The notes beneath the pieces are model-generated. The model saw only the letters and a list, made by a program, of their open reading frames with translations. It searched no databases and was not told the DNA's origin. The translations under genes and the position numbers were made by a program. From positions 53,466 through 117,465 of the forward strand of contig NZ_JARXYX010000033.1 in NCBI RefSeq assembly GCF_029893585.1: a stretch of 64,000 nt of DNA, read 5' to 3'. Every line of letters begins with the position of its first letter. Within the stretch, counting starts at the first letter, position 1. This DNA is from Streptomyces sp. LBL (GTDB lineage: Bacteria > Actinomycetota > Actinomycetes > Streptomycetales > Streptomycetaceae). Shown one piece after another: positions 41,850 through 50,642 of this stretch.

Positions 41850-43718
41850 ATGCCTGCTGGCATCGTTGGGCGCGATGTGACAGCCACGGATGAACGCACC
41901 TCCCAGGTCCAGCAGACCGCAGTGACGAGGCCGGCGCGGCGCCCGGCGAAGTCGTCCCGGGCGGTGATCGGCAATGATCGGGCGCTGCGGGCGGCGTACC
42001 GGCATTGCCGGCAGTGGACCAAAGAGCAAGACCGGGCCGAGTACACGCTGATCCAACTGGTGCCCGCCGCACTGCGCCCCGCCTGCTGGGCCCTGTGGGC
42101 GGCAGCCAACGCCATCGACGACCTGGCCGACGACCGTACCGTTCCCCCGCCTGAGCGGGCCGCACGGGTCGAGCAGTGGATCACCGCGTTGGAGGGCGAG
42201 CTGATGACCGGGAGCAGCACGGACCCGGTCCGTCACGCGCTGGTGGACACCGCGCAGCGCTGGCGTCTGGACCTGAGCGAACTGCACGATGCGATGACCC
42301 TGGTCCAGGACGACGCCCATGGCCGGCGCTTCGCCGACTGGAGCGCCTGGCGCTCCTGGGGCCGCGGCAACCTGCTGCCCTGGTTCGACCAGGTCCGCGA
42401 ACTCTTCGACAAGGCCGGCGCACCCGTGGCACTGCGCCTGGACACCCAGGAAGTCTATGAGGAGTTCCTTGACGGCTTCCGGCTCACCGACATCCTCACC
42501 GACCTGTCCGCCGACCTCGCCCAGGGCGATCTTCTCCTGCCCCACGACGCCCTCGACCGTTACCCGGAAGCCGCAGGCGACCTGGCAGACCTGCGCTGGA
42601 GCCCCGCTGTCAGCAGCTTGGTCACCCACCTGAGCGGCCTGGCCCGCCAGTGGGTGACCCAGCCCGTCCTCACCCGGGGTATGCACCCCGGACCCGCCAC
42701 CATCCTGAACACCATGGCCGACCTGCTCCGCGCTCAACTTGACGCCATCGTCGCCGCCGGTCCTACCCTCCTGCGCACCCCGCCCCGGCCCAGCCTCCTC
42801 ACCAGCGCCCGCGTCCTCGCCCCCGCCCGAACCCGCGCCGCCCTGGCCTGGACCCTCACCCCCGTCACCGTGCCACCCCCGCACCGCCCAACCCGGCGCG
42901 AGGCCCTGCCCGCCGCGCGGGCAGCGCGAAACGGTACGTTCAGCGCACCACCTCCCCACCCCGCCGGGCACCCTCCCCCGCGAATCCCGGCCGAGCAGAT
43001 GCCCGTCCACGTCGCCGTGATCATGGACGGCAACGGCCGCTGGGCCCAACAACGCGGCCTGCCCCGGCACGCCGGGCACCGAGCCGGAGCCGCCGCCATG
43101 CGCGAGACGGTCCACGGCGCACTCGAGATCGGCCTGCGCCACCTGACCCTGTACACCTTCTCCACCGAGAACTGGAAACGCGACGCCGAGGAAGTCGACG
43201 CGATCCTCGACGTCGTCCGTGGTGAGCTGACCGACAACCCCTTCCGTGATCTCGACGTCCACATGCGCTGGCACGGCCGCACCGGCAAGCTCCCCACCGA
43301 CGTCGTAGACCTGCTCCGCCGACGGGAGCGCACCACCCGCGGCCGCACCGGCCTGACGCTGACCATGTGCATCAACTACGGCGGCCGCGACGAGATCACC
43401 CGCACCACCGCCGCGCTCGCTCACCACGTACACGACGGACAACTCGACCCCGACCACATCAGCGAAAGGGACTTCGCCCGCCACCTGCCCCACCCCGACA
43501 TGCCGGATGTCGACCTGCTGTGGCGTACCGGGGGCGAACAACGCACCTCCAACTTCCTGCCCTGGCACACCGGCTACGCCGAGCTGCACTTCACCCCCGA
43601 CTTCTGGCCCGACATCGACCGACGACACCTTTGGCACGCGATCACCGAATACAGCCGGCGTCAACGCCGCCACGGCGCCGCTCCCACCCCACCGTCCACC
43701 ACGACATCCGTCTCCTGA
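41850..43718 (+). CDS. Fusion of a squalene/phytoene-synthase-type domain and a cis-prenyltransferase (UppS-type) domain
   Basis: This 622-residue bipartite protein has an N-terminal trans-isoprenyl (SQS/PSY) domain (about 40-330) with the first Asp-rich motif AIDDLADD (88-95) and the second DILTDLSAD (D214, D218, D222). A Pro/Arg-rich linker follows (about 331-383). The C-terminal domain (384-622) is a complete cis-prenyltransferase: DGNGRWA with catalytic Asp393, TFSTENWKR, RTGGEQRTSNF (from 559) and YAELHFTPDFWPD. Both halves keep their catalytic residues. I know no characterised protein with this fusion. The UppS half could make a short or medium Z-prenyl diphosphate that the other half couples or cyclises. 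Starts at 41850 (ATG) or 41877 (GTG); neither has a strong ribosome site. It is not a frame artefact, since both domains share one frame. Confidence 0.9.
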   Translation: MPAGIVGRDVTATDERTSQVQQTAVTRPARRPAKSSRAVIGNDRALRAAYRHCRQWTKEQDRAEYTLIQLVPAALRPACWALWAAANAIDDLADDRTVPPPERAARVEQWITALEGELMTGSSTDPVRHALVDTAQRWRLDLSELHDAMTLVQDDAHGRRFADWSAWRSWGRGNLLPWFDQVRELFDKAGAPVALRLDTQEVYEEFLDGFRLTDILTDLSADLAQGDLLLPHDALDRYPEAAGDLADLRWSPAVSSLVTHLSGLARQWVTQPVLTRGMHPGPATILNTMADLLRAQLDAIVAAGPTLLRTPPRPSLLTSARVLAPARTRAALAWTLTPVTVPPPHRPTRREALPAARAARNGTFSAPPPHPAGHPPPRIPAEQMPVHVAVIMDGNGRWAQQRGLPRHAGHRAGAAAMRETVHGALEIGLRHLTLYTFSTENWKRDAEEVDAILDVVRGELTDNPFRDLDVHMRWHGRTGKLPTDVVDLLRRRERTTRGRTGLTLTMCINYGGRDEITRTTAALAHHVHDGQLDPDHISERDFARHLPHPDMPDVDLLWRTGGEQRTSNFLPWHTGYAELHFTPDFWPDIDRRHLWHAITEYSRRQRRHGAAPTPPSTTTSVS

Positions 43719-43766
43719 TCGGAACTGAGTCGAACCCGGTCGCTCGGTGGATCCCGATCCCGACGT

Positions 43767-43787
43767 CGACGCTGGAAAAGCGTCGTT
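43767..43787 (+). terminator. Possible terminator after the fusion gene
   Basis: CGACGCT pairs with AGCGTCG around GGAAA, followed by TTCC, about 50 bp after the stop. The stem is short, so confidence is moderate. Confidence 0.4.
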
Positions 43788-43979
43788 CCAGGGGCGCGAC
43801 TGACGCCAGCGGTCAAGTACCGAGAACGCCCGTGCGTTCGGTCCGGTGGTGTCCCAGAACTGAGTATCTGCGTCGTTCTGATCTTGACGGGTGCGCGTCG
43901 AACGGGAGTCTCGATCGGGTGATCGCAGCTGGCCGCGGGCATGAGAACAGGGCCTTTCGGCAGCTCGGGATTTGCGAAG

Positions 43980-44080
43980 CCAGCCGAGATCCAGGACGGC
44001 ATCAAGTGGCGGGCGATGCCCGGGGACTTCCCGCCGTGGGACCGGGTATACGCGTTCTTCCGCCGCTGGCGCGACCACGA
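43980..44080 (+). pseudogene. IS5-family transposase fragment
   Basis: About 30 residues (DGIKWRAMPGDFPPWDRVYA then FFRRWRDHE) match a very conserved block of IS5-group transposases. No DDE catalytic region follows and there are no terminal repeats. It is a relic that marks past insertion beside the prenyltransferase block. Confidence 0.75.
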
Positions 44081-44598
44081 AATGCGTCGGCTGAGGTTCG
44101 CTTGTGCAGAACGGTCTGAGCTGCAGCTTCAAGGGCTGGCGCGGGTCTCGCGGGCGACGTGGCGATGCGGAATGCAAAATTTTGACGCTCCGATGACGCT
44201 CGAATATCGGAAGTCTCAAACTCGCGGACCTCTCCGGCCCCGGGGCAAGGACTCCGGTTCGGGAGTCCGACTGCACCTCGCCAGCGGCGGCGCGTGCTGC
44301 TACGTCGTCGCACGCACCTTGGACCCGAGAGCGTGGCCCGACCGGGCCGTGAGGGGGCCTCACCGGTGACGACGCGCTGACGGGCGCGGGCTGTGGGCGT
44401 ACGACGGGTGAGTGTCTTGCGGGGTGTGCCCTGAGTGGCCGATGACCCTTCCGGAATTCGATCGTTGTCGTCCGGGCTTCGGGGAATCAACTACCGGCCG
44501 CCCCATGGGCGGGTGATGATACAAGTGACAGGTGATCAGGTCGGTGGCCCTGCGAGTACGGTGGAGTGGCCTGCCCGGATGGACTTGGGGGAGGAATC

Positions 44599-45027
44599 AT
44601 GACGTTCGACCAAGAATGGGCCGAACTGCGCGCGGCGGCGGCCAAGCGCACTGCCATGCAGATCAACAGCATTCCGGCCGACGGCGGCGGAGGCGGTGGG
44701 GGGAACGACCTGGTGGTCAATCGGGACGACCTCGGCGCTATCGGTAATGAGGCATATGACCTGCTGGGTCGGCTGGCGAAGGAGGGCGACATCGCCCGTT
44801 CCTCCACGTTCGACGCGGCGACGGCGCTGACCAACGGGAACTTCGTGAGCGGTTCGGCCGTGCTGAAGGTGCATGACTTCTGGCAGACCCACCTGAAGAC
44901 GCTTCTGGACGCCTGCGCGCAGATTTCGAATCACCTCGATTACAGCAAGGCCCAGCACGCCAAGGACGAGGCGAAGATCGAGGGAGATCTGACGCGGATC
45001 TCCGTGCTCACGGAATACATGAAATAG
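44599..45027 (+). CDS. WXG100-like / type VII secretion-associated small protein
   Basis: The 142-residue protein is predicted helical, with a Gly-rich loop after residue 30 (ADGGGGGGGND). The second half resembles known partners in this Streptomyces gene trio: LKVHDFWQTHLKTLLDACAQ, then ISNHLDYSKAQHAKDEAKI. It lacks a clear WxG motif but has the helix-turn-helix layout of ESX-type substrates. The ATG follows GGGGGAGGA. The next gene starts 20 bp later, so they form an operon. A chaperone or co-secreted role is inference. Confidence 0.7.
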   Translation: MTFDQEWAELRAAAAKRTAMQINSIPADGGGGGGGNDLVVNRDDLGAIGNEAYDLLGRLAKEGDIARSSTFDAATALTNGNFVSGSAVLKVHDFWQTHLKTLLDACAQISNHLDYSKAQHAKDEAKIEGDLTRISVLTEYMK

Positions 45028-45047
45028 GGCTCGGGGGAGCGCGCAAC

Positions 45048-47408
45048 ATGCTGAAGTACGAGGACATAATCGACGCCCCGGTGGCGAAGCTGAAGGCCGC
45101 CGCCGACGACTGGTCGGAGATGGCGGGGAAGCTGGACAAGCTCGCCACCGACGCCGCCGACGGGATGAAGGCAAAGGCGGACAGAGCGGCCTGGGAGGGC
45201 GTCAACGCAGGGGTCACCAAGGCGTTCATCGGTAAGACGGCCAAGGAGTTTGCGGACGCCGCGGCCGAGGCCAAGGGTGTGAAGCTGATCCTGGAAGAGG
45301 GTCACGCGGCCATCAAGAAGGCCAAGGACGACCTGGTCAACATCCGGGACCACGAGGGGCCCGCGGCTGGCATCCGCGTGGACGGCAACGGCAAGGTGAC
45401 GGCGCGGAACCCGTTGTCCGAGAGCCCCGCGGCGCGGCACGACCCCGACTTCAGCGAGTTCCAGCAGGAGGAGAGGCGGAACATCGAGTCGTGGCAGAAG
45501 AGGATCGACCTCATCGTCGACAACTGCAACGACACCGACCTCGCCCTCAAGAACACCCTTGAGGCCAACGTTGCCGACCGCAAGGACTTCAGCGCTCCGA
45601 CGTACACGAAGCTGGACCAGGAGGAGGCCGCCCGCGCCGCCGCTCTGGCGGCCAAGGGCCGGGACATCACACACACCGAACTTCAGCAGCTCAACGAGCT
45701 GCTGAAGGACAACAGTTCGTCGGTGGAGTTCTCCAAGGGCTTCTACGAGAAGCTCGGACCCGAGAAGTCGCTCGCGTTCTTCGGCCAGCTCTCCACGGAC
45801 ACGTACGAGTACGGCAAGGTCGACCCGGAGCGCCTCAAGGACGTCCAGGAGCTCCAGAAGAACCTCGGACTCAACCTGGCCACCGCCTCCCACGACAAGG
45901 AATTCACCGACAAGTGGGGTCCGGAGCTCCGCAAGTTGGGTACGGAGCGCATTCCGCTGGCCAAGCACGACTCCGGCGGGCCGTTCGGATACCAGCTGCT
46001 CGGCGGGATCATGCGGTACGGGAACTACGACGCGAAGTTCCTCAACCCGATCGCCGAACACGTGGCGCAGGTGCACCAGAAGGACCCGTACATGTTCGCC
46101 GAGAACAAGGTGGTGAACAGTCCGTTCAAGAATCCGTTCAACCCCTCCGGCGTGAACGGGGCCGGCTACGACCCGGCCACCGCCATGCTGGAAGCGCTCG
46201 GCAACAGTCCGGAAGCGGCGAAGAAGTTCTTCGCCGACCCCCCGACCGCGTACAACGAGGACGGCACGGTCAACCACGGTGCCACCGCCGACCTCGGAAA
46301 GAACAAGGACGGCGAGGCGATCGACAACTACCTCGACTTCTTCGGCAACGAGAAGTGGGAGTCCTTCCCCGACGTCAACTCGCTCGACGAGAAGGAACTC
46401 AAGGCGTCGCTCGACCAGATGCCCGACGCCCTCGGCCACGCCCTGGAGGCAGCGACCCTCGGCTACCCGGTCGGGCACCCGGACGCCGGTGTGGTGCGGG
46501 ACGCGGACAACGCCGCTGTCATGCAGAAGGTCATGGAGAAGTACGGTGCGGACCCGGGTCTGCTCAAGGAGCACCACGAGGCGATGGCCGACAGCCTGGG
46601 TGTCATGGGCGCCGGCTACATCGACGACATCAACTGGGCGTTGGCCAAGAACGATCCGGACAGCGTGTTCGCGCCGGGCAAGAATCCGGACGGGCACCTC
46701 GACTTCGCGGACAGCGCGGACGGGAACGGGCGGAGCGTCGTCCGGGGCTTCCTCAGCACCCTGGGTCAGCACCCGGACGCCTACGCGACGGTCTCGACCG
46801 CGGAGCAGGTCTACACCCGCAGCGCGCTGGAGGAGACCGTGGGCCCGGACGGAAAGATCAACGACGAGGGCGCTGCCAGGGCCAGGGCGACTGTGCGCGT
46901 GGGCGCCGAGGTGCAGGGCATGCTCGACCAGTCCCGGGCCGACCAGGTGGAGGCGACGAACCTCAAGACTCACGAGGACTACGAGAAGGCGGTAGCCAAG
47001 CGGGCGGGCTGGGTCGAGTTCGGGGCCACGGCGGGCATCGCGGCGGGCGTCGCCTTCCTGCCCGCGACCGCGGCCGTGGGCACGGCTGCGGTGCTGATCC
47101 CGCTGGCGACCGATACCGCCAGTGGTGCTGCCGAACAGGTCATCGGCCAAATGGTCGGGGACATGTCCGACAAGTCGGTGGATGGGCACAAGGAGAAGAT
47201 GGAGGAGCTCACCGACGAAGAGAGAATGGCGATCTTCTCCGCCGGTGAAGCCCTGGCCGAGGCGCCGATGGAGGAGTTTCTGCAGCGGCACGTCCCGGAC
47301 CCCGAGAACAGCACGTTCGTGCAGGACCTTCGCGAATCGATGCTGATCGGCTACGGGGTCGGCAACGACCGGGAGAACCAGCAGGGCAACCGCCCGGAGA
47401 CCGGCTGA
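45048..47408 (+). CDS. Large WXG-like N-terminal protein (DUF6571-like, type VII substrate candidate)
   Basis: This 786-residue protein has an N-terminal helical WXG100-like domain (about 1-95) starting MLKYEDIIDAPVAKLKAAAD with the AAWEGVNAG turn, then a long helical body (about 100-600) with the pattern YGYQLLGGI-like and AFFGQLSTDTYEYGKV. A hydrophobic Ala-rich segment (about 658-685, TAGIAAGVAFLPATAAVG) follows near the C-terminus. I associate it with the family annotated DUF6571, often found as a multi-copy trio in Streptomyces. No toxin domain is recognisable. The lipoprotein gene follows after 25 bp. Confidence 0.75.
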   Translation: MLKYEDIIDAPVAKLKAAADDWSEMAGKLDKLATDAADGMKAKADRAAWEGVNAGVTKAFIGKTAKEFADAAAEAKGVKLILEEGHAAIKKAKDDLVNIRDHEGPAAGIRVDGNGKVTARNPLSESPAARHDPDFSEFQQEERRNIESWQKRIDLIVDNCNDTDLALKNTLEANVADRKDFSAPTYTKLDQEEAARAAALAAKGRDITHTELQQLNELLKDNSSSVEFSKGFYEKLGPEKSLAFFGQLSTDTYEYGKVDPERLKDVQELQKNLGLNLATASHDKEFTDKWGPELRKLGTERIPLAKHDSGGPFGYQLLGGIMRYGNYDAKFLNPIAEHVAQVHQKDPYMFAENKVVNSPFKNPFNPSGVNGAGYDPATAMLEALGNSPEAAKKFFADPPTAYNEDGTVNHGATADLGKNKDGEAIDNYLDFFGNEKWESFPDVNSLDEKELKASLDQMPDALGHALEAATLGYPVGHPDAGVVRDADNAAVMQKVMEKYGADPGLLKEHHEAMADSLGVMGAGYIDDINWALAKNDPDSVFAPGKNPDGHLDFADSADGNGRSVVRGFLSTLGQHPDAYATVSTAEQVYTRSALEETVGPDGKINDEGAARARATVRVGAEVQGMLDQSRADQVEATNLKTHEDYEKAVAKRAGWVEFGATAGIAAGVAFLPATAAVGTAAVLIPLATDTASGAAEQVIGQMVGDMSDKSVDGHKEKMEELTDEERMAIFSAGEALAEAPMEEFLQRHVPDPENSTFVQDLRESMLIGYGVGNDRENQQGNRPETG

Positions 47409-47433
47409 GGCCGGCGGGCGAGGACACGTAAGG

Positions 47434-48114
47434 ATGCGAATAGTGATCAGTCGTAGGCCGGTGCGCGTTGAACTCCTTGCCGCGGCCGTGGCCGGCTTGT
47501 TGTGGCTCGGAGCCACCGGTTGTGGTGGGGGCGGAGATGAGAAGGCGGCCGACAAGGCTGTGGCGGGGACGCAACTGTGCGGTGGCGAAGCCGTGTCCGC
47601 CCAGGCGTCCAAGGCGCTGAAGGTGATCATGGAGTCGTCGCGGTTCGGGACGACGGCGGAGAAGTCCACCGTCGCGCGGGCCGCGAGGGACCTCGTCGCG
47701 GCGTTTCCGGCCCCCACCGGGGGGCGCGACGACGTCTGCCGCATCTACACAGCCGACGGTACGCCGGATTTCGCGATCCGAGTCACCTGGGGGCTGGATG
47801 ACGGCCCCCCGACGGGAACTCCGGCCCCGGATTTCTCCGTGCTGAAGATGGGGGAGCGCACCCTGGCGGCGGCGAACAGGGCGTCGGTCCAGTTCGCGTG
47901 CCGGAGCGACAGGTTCCCCAACTCGACGAATGCGGCTCACGTCGACATCGGCGTGGAGCGCTGGGGTATGCCGGAGGAGCCCGAGGGTGACGTCGAGGCG
48001 TTGAAGGACGCCTACGCGACCGTGGCCCACTCCTTCTCATTGGCCATGGCCAAGGAACTGCGCTGCGAGAAGAACGGCGGGCTCCCCGCGCAGCCCGTGC
48101 TGGATCCCGCGTAG
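47434..48114 (+). CDS. Lipoprotein of the WXG-like operon
   Basis: The 226-residue protein has a basic N-terminus, a hydrophobic core (ELLAAAVAGLLWLGATG) and a lipobox-like ATGC at about residue 30, followed by a Gly/Asp linker. This is a membrane-anchored extracellular lipoprotein. The mature part has three more cysteines (CGGE, VCRI, FACR), and another near the end (LRCEKNGG). No enzyme family was recognised. It is the third gene of the operon and may recognise or anchor the partner proteins outside the cell. Confidence 0.75.
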   Translation: MRIVISRRPVRVELLAAAVAGLLWLGATGCGGGGDEKAADKAVAGTQLCGGEAVSAQASKALKVIMESSRFGTTAEKSTVARAARDLVAAFPAPTGGRDDVCRIYTADGTPDFAIRVTWGLDDGPPTGTPAPDFSVLKMGERTLAAANRASVQFACRSDRFPNSTNAAHVDIGVERWGMPEEPEGDVEALKDAYATVAHSFSLAMAKELRCEKNGGLPAQPVLDPA

Positions 48115-48384
48115 CCGCTGACGTATGAGGAAACGACCATGATCAGGGGCCCTTCCACTCCGGAGGAGGGGCCGTCTGCCGTATGCGGTGCGCCACGGAC
48201 GGGCGGTGCACGGACCTCGTCTCCAGGGGGCGCCGACCTCGCGCTCGCCCACGATTCCGACCCGGTCTGGCTCCCCGTCTGTCCGAGCCTGCGTCCATAG
48301 TGAGCGGGAGTGGGCTCGTGCAGGTGAGTTGGTCGTGGCGGCCTCTTCCGCCCAAGAGGAGGGATGGACTGTTGGTCATGACGC

Positions 48385-48418
48385 TCATTTGACGCTCGTT
48401 CTGATGGGGAGTCAGGCG
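48385..48418 (+). other. Possible Tn3-family terminal repeat (copy 2)
   Basis: GACGCTCATTTGACGCTCGT and the following TCTGA match the segment at 35602 apart from two bases, in the same orientation, with further similarity (a GTCA about 8 bp later). Confidence 0.45.
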
Positions 48419-48599
48419 GCTTTTTGGGCAGCTCGGACCCTCTCGATACGGCGAGTGCCGTTTCGATGTCGAGGACTGGTGACGCTCTCGGTGATACGGC
48501 CGGAAGCCCGAGACATCACGACGGCAAGGAGCCGCTCTTTCGGGTCTACAGGGCGTGCCTGTGCGGTGTGGGCTGGAGGCCGTGGAACGAAGGCATGCT

Positions 48600-48702
48600 C
48601 CGAACGAACGGCAGCGCGCGCTCCTTGAGCGGATCGCGGCTGGTGAGGAGCCCGGAGCCTGGGCACCGGGGGATTGGCGGTCGGCGTATGCCCTGCGTGA
48701 CA
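48600..48702 (+). pseudogene. Fragment of a small Streptomyces helix-turn-helix-like protein
   Basis: About 34 residues (PNERQRALLERIAAGEEPGA, then WAPGDWRSAYALRD) match an N-terminal block I know from small Streptomyces proteins. The block then stops where the minus-strand secreted-protein gene ends. The remainder is missing, so it is a truncated relic. Confidence 0.5.
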
Positions 48703-48705
48703 CCT

Positions 48706-50169
48706 TCAAGACGCCTGGGACGCGCGCCGATGACGTCGAAACAGGGCCACCAGAACCGCGACCGCCACGGCCCCCGCGGCCCACAGGACGGGGTCCTGGA
48801 AAGGCAGGGCGGGCGCCGCATCGAGCGGGATGAGGGCGGTGTCGTTTCCGGGGGTGCGGTCGTAGGGGTTGTACGTCCGGATGGTGCCCCGCGCGCCGGG
48901 GACCTGTCGGTCGATGCGGATGCGGAACTCGATGGCTGTCGTGCCCCCTTCGTGCCGCACATAGTTGAAGTTGTCGTTACCGATGTCGCAGACGAACGCC
49001 TCGCCGGGCTTCTCCGGCCGCTTGCACGCCCACTTGCCGCCCATGTCCTCGAAGATGAACGGGATGGAGGTGACGGTGGTTCCCTCCGGTGGGACCACCG
49101 CGAAGCCACCCTGCGCCTCGGAGTCGATCAACCGGCCGGGTCCGTGGTCGCGCAGCCCGAGCCGTACCGTCACGGTGTTGCCGACCCGGCCGTGGACGGT
49201 TGCCGTCACCGGCTCGTAGTCGGCCTGCACGGTGGTCTCGACGCTGACACTGCTGCTGCCGCTGGTGAGGCCGCGGTTGGCTGTCGTGGTCAGGGTCAGC
49301 GGGGCGTCCGTGCCGCGCACGGAGAGGTCATGGGGCTTCCGGGGTTCGGACGACCAGCTGTAGGAGAGCGAGCCCGTCAACCTCCCGGGAGCGGCGGTGT
49401 AGCTGATCGGGGAACTGGTGCGGTACGCGGTGCCCGGTGTGGCCTTCGTGGAGAACGTGCACCATGCCGAGGTGAACGTGATGTTGAAGTAGCAGTTGTC
49501 GGGGCGTGAGGTCACCAGCAGACCATCCTCCGCGGTGATGTGCAGGGCGACGTCCCGCTCCGTGGTGAACCGGCTGTGGTTGGCGAACCTGGGGGTCAGC
49601 GGCACGGACTTCCCGGGTTTCAGCCCCTTCACCGCTTTTTCCTCCTTGGGAGAGTGCAGCGTGGGACCGCCCACGGTCATGCGGGTGATGCCGGTCACCG
49701 GGGCCGCATTGTCGGCCGTGGCGGTGTACGTCACCGTCCCGCTGTCGCCCGGCTCAACGCCGTTCTCACCGTGGAGGGTAAAGGGGGCGTTGGCCTCCCC
49801 GTCGCCGTTCTGTACGTTGCCGTACTTGCAGGTGAACACCGGGCCCTCGCCGGTGCAGTTCCCGTAGCCGCCCTTCCCGGCCCGGGCGACGCTCGCCAGC
49901 CCCGACGTGTCTACGACGACCTTGACGTTGCGTGCCGGGCCGCCGTTGCTGGGCGTGACGGCGACGGGCACGACGAAGTCATCGTTCGTGGCCACGGTGC
50001 CCTCGTCGGCGTTGTACATGCGGAAGGTTGCCGGGGCTTGGAGCCGAAGCGCGACCTCGTGGGAGCCGTCGGCCGCTGCGGGCACCGAGGCAGTGGCGAG
50101 GACGGCGGCGAGACTTGCCGCCAAGACGGCCGGGCGTCTCGCGGTCCGTATCCCTATCCCTTGAAGCAT
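48706..50169 (-). CDS. Secreted, membrane-anchored hypothetical protein
   Basis: The 487-residue protein has a signal peptide (about 1-33, RRPAVLAASLAAVLATASVP), a long extracellular beta-rich region (about 40-445) resembling tandem DUF11/CARDB-like Ig domains, with Cys in YGNCTG and TCKYG, and a C-terminal transmembrane helix (VLWAAGAVAVAVLVALF) ending in RRHRRASQAS. It is therefore a single-pass surface protein with most of its mass outside. The ATG at 50169 is used; the open frame continues to 51156 but does not belong. The function is unknown, perhaps adhesion or wall architecture. Confidence 0.75.
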   Translation of the reverse strand: MLQGIGIRTARRPAVLAASLAAVLATASVPAAADGSHEVALRLQAPATFRMYNADEGTVATNDDFVVPVAVTPSNGGPARNVKVVVDTSGLASVARAGKGGYGNCTGEGPVFTCKYGNVQNGDGEANAPFTLHGENGVEPGDSGTVTYTATADNAAPVTGITRMTVGGPTLHSPKEEKAVKGLKPGKSVPLTPRFANHSRFTTERDVALHITAEDGLLVTSRPDNCYFNITFTSAWCTFSTKATPGTAYRTSSPISYTAAPGRLTGSLSYSWSSEPRKPHDLSVRGTDAPLTLTTTANRGLTSGSSSVSVETTVQADYEPVTATVHGRVGNTVTVRLGLRDHGPGRLIDSEAQGGFAVVPPEGTTVTSIPFIFEDMGGKWACKRPEKPGEAFVCDIGNDNFNYVRHEGGTTAIEFRIRIDRQVPGARGTIRTYNPYDRTPGNDTALIPLDAAPALPFQDPVLWAAGAVAVAVLVALFRRHRRASQAS

Positions 50170-50642
50170 GCGGACACTATGCCAGCGGGCATCAACGGCC
50201 GTTGCCGCCAGGTTAGGGAGGCGGTCCGGCTCACGCCTCGATCCGGATCGGGGCGACGTCGACACTTCGGGAACCGGAGCGCAGGGTGGGACTGCAGGCT
50301 GCTGTGTCCGCTGGCCGCGGCGCGCGGGCCGTCCTCCAGTCGGGGGCGACTGTCGCCCAGCCCTCCGGGCTAGGGCGGTCCTCCAGACCCAGTCCCGCAA
50401 TGCGTGCCGGTCGAGCGCCTCCGAAGGGTCGGGGGGACCGTCCGTCCGGTCCCGGCGGTGCCCGCGGGTTCTGCCATTGGAACGGCCGATGTCCTGCGCA
50501 GTTGGGCGCGGCACGTCTTGCGCACAATCATCCGCAGCCATCCCGGTGCCGGGCAGAAGCAGCCCGGGGCACCCCACCTCGCCCGCCGGCGCCGCACGGC
50601 ACCAACTCACCGTCCAACGGCGGCCTGTCTCAGCTGATCTGG

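Larger units (their letters stand above)
43719..44598. other. Gap with mobile-element debris between the fusion gene and the WXG-like gene
   Basis: The gap contains a small hairpin (43767-43785) and the IS5-type fragment at 43980-44080, plus a TTTTGACGCTC sequence near 44180. No other convincing gene was found. The frames at 44002-44490 have no family resemblance. Confidence 0.5.
48115..48705. other. Gap with transposon-like motif and gene debris
   Basis: This region contains the second TTTGACGCTCGTTCTGA copy (48390-48406) and the gene fragment at 48600-48702. No intact gene is supported. Confidence 0.5.

Noticed and set aside
44940..47744. 934-residue frame antisense to the WXG-like operon
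   Set aside because: Low-complexity Val/Leu/Arg composition with no family match; the plus strand has ribosome sites and coherent genes.
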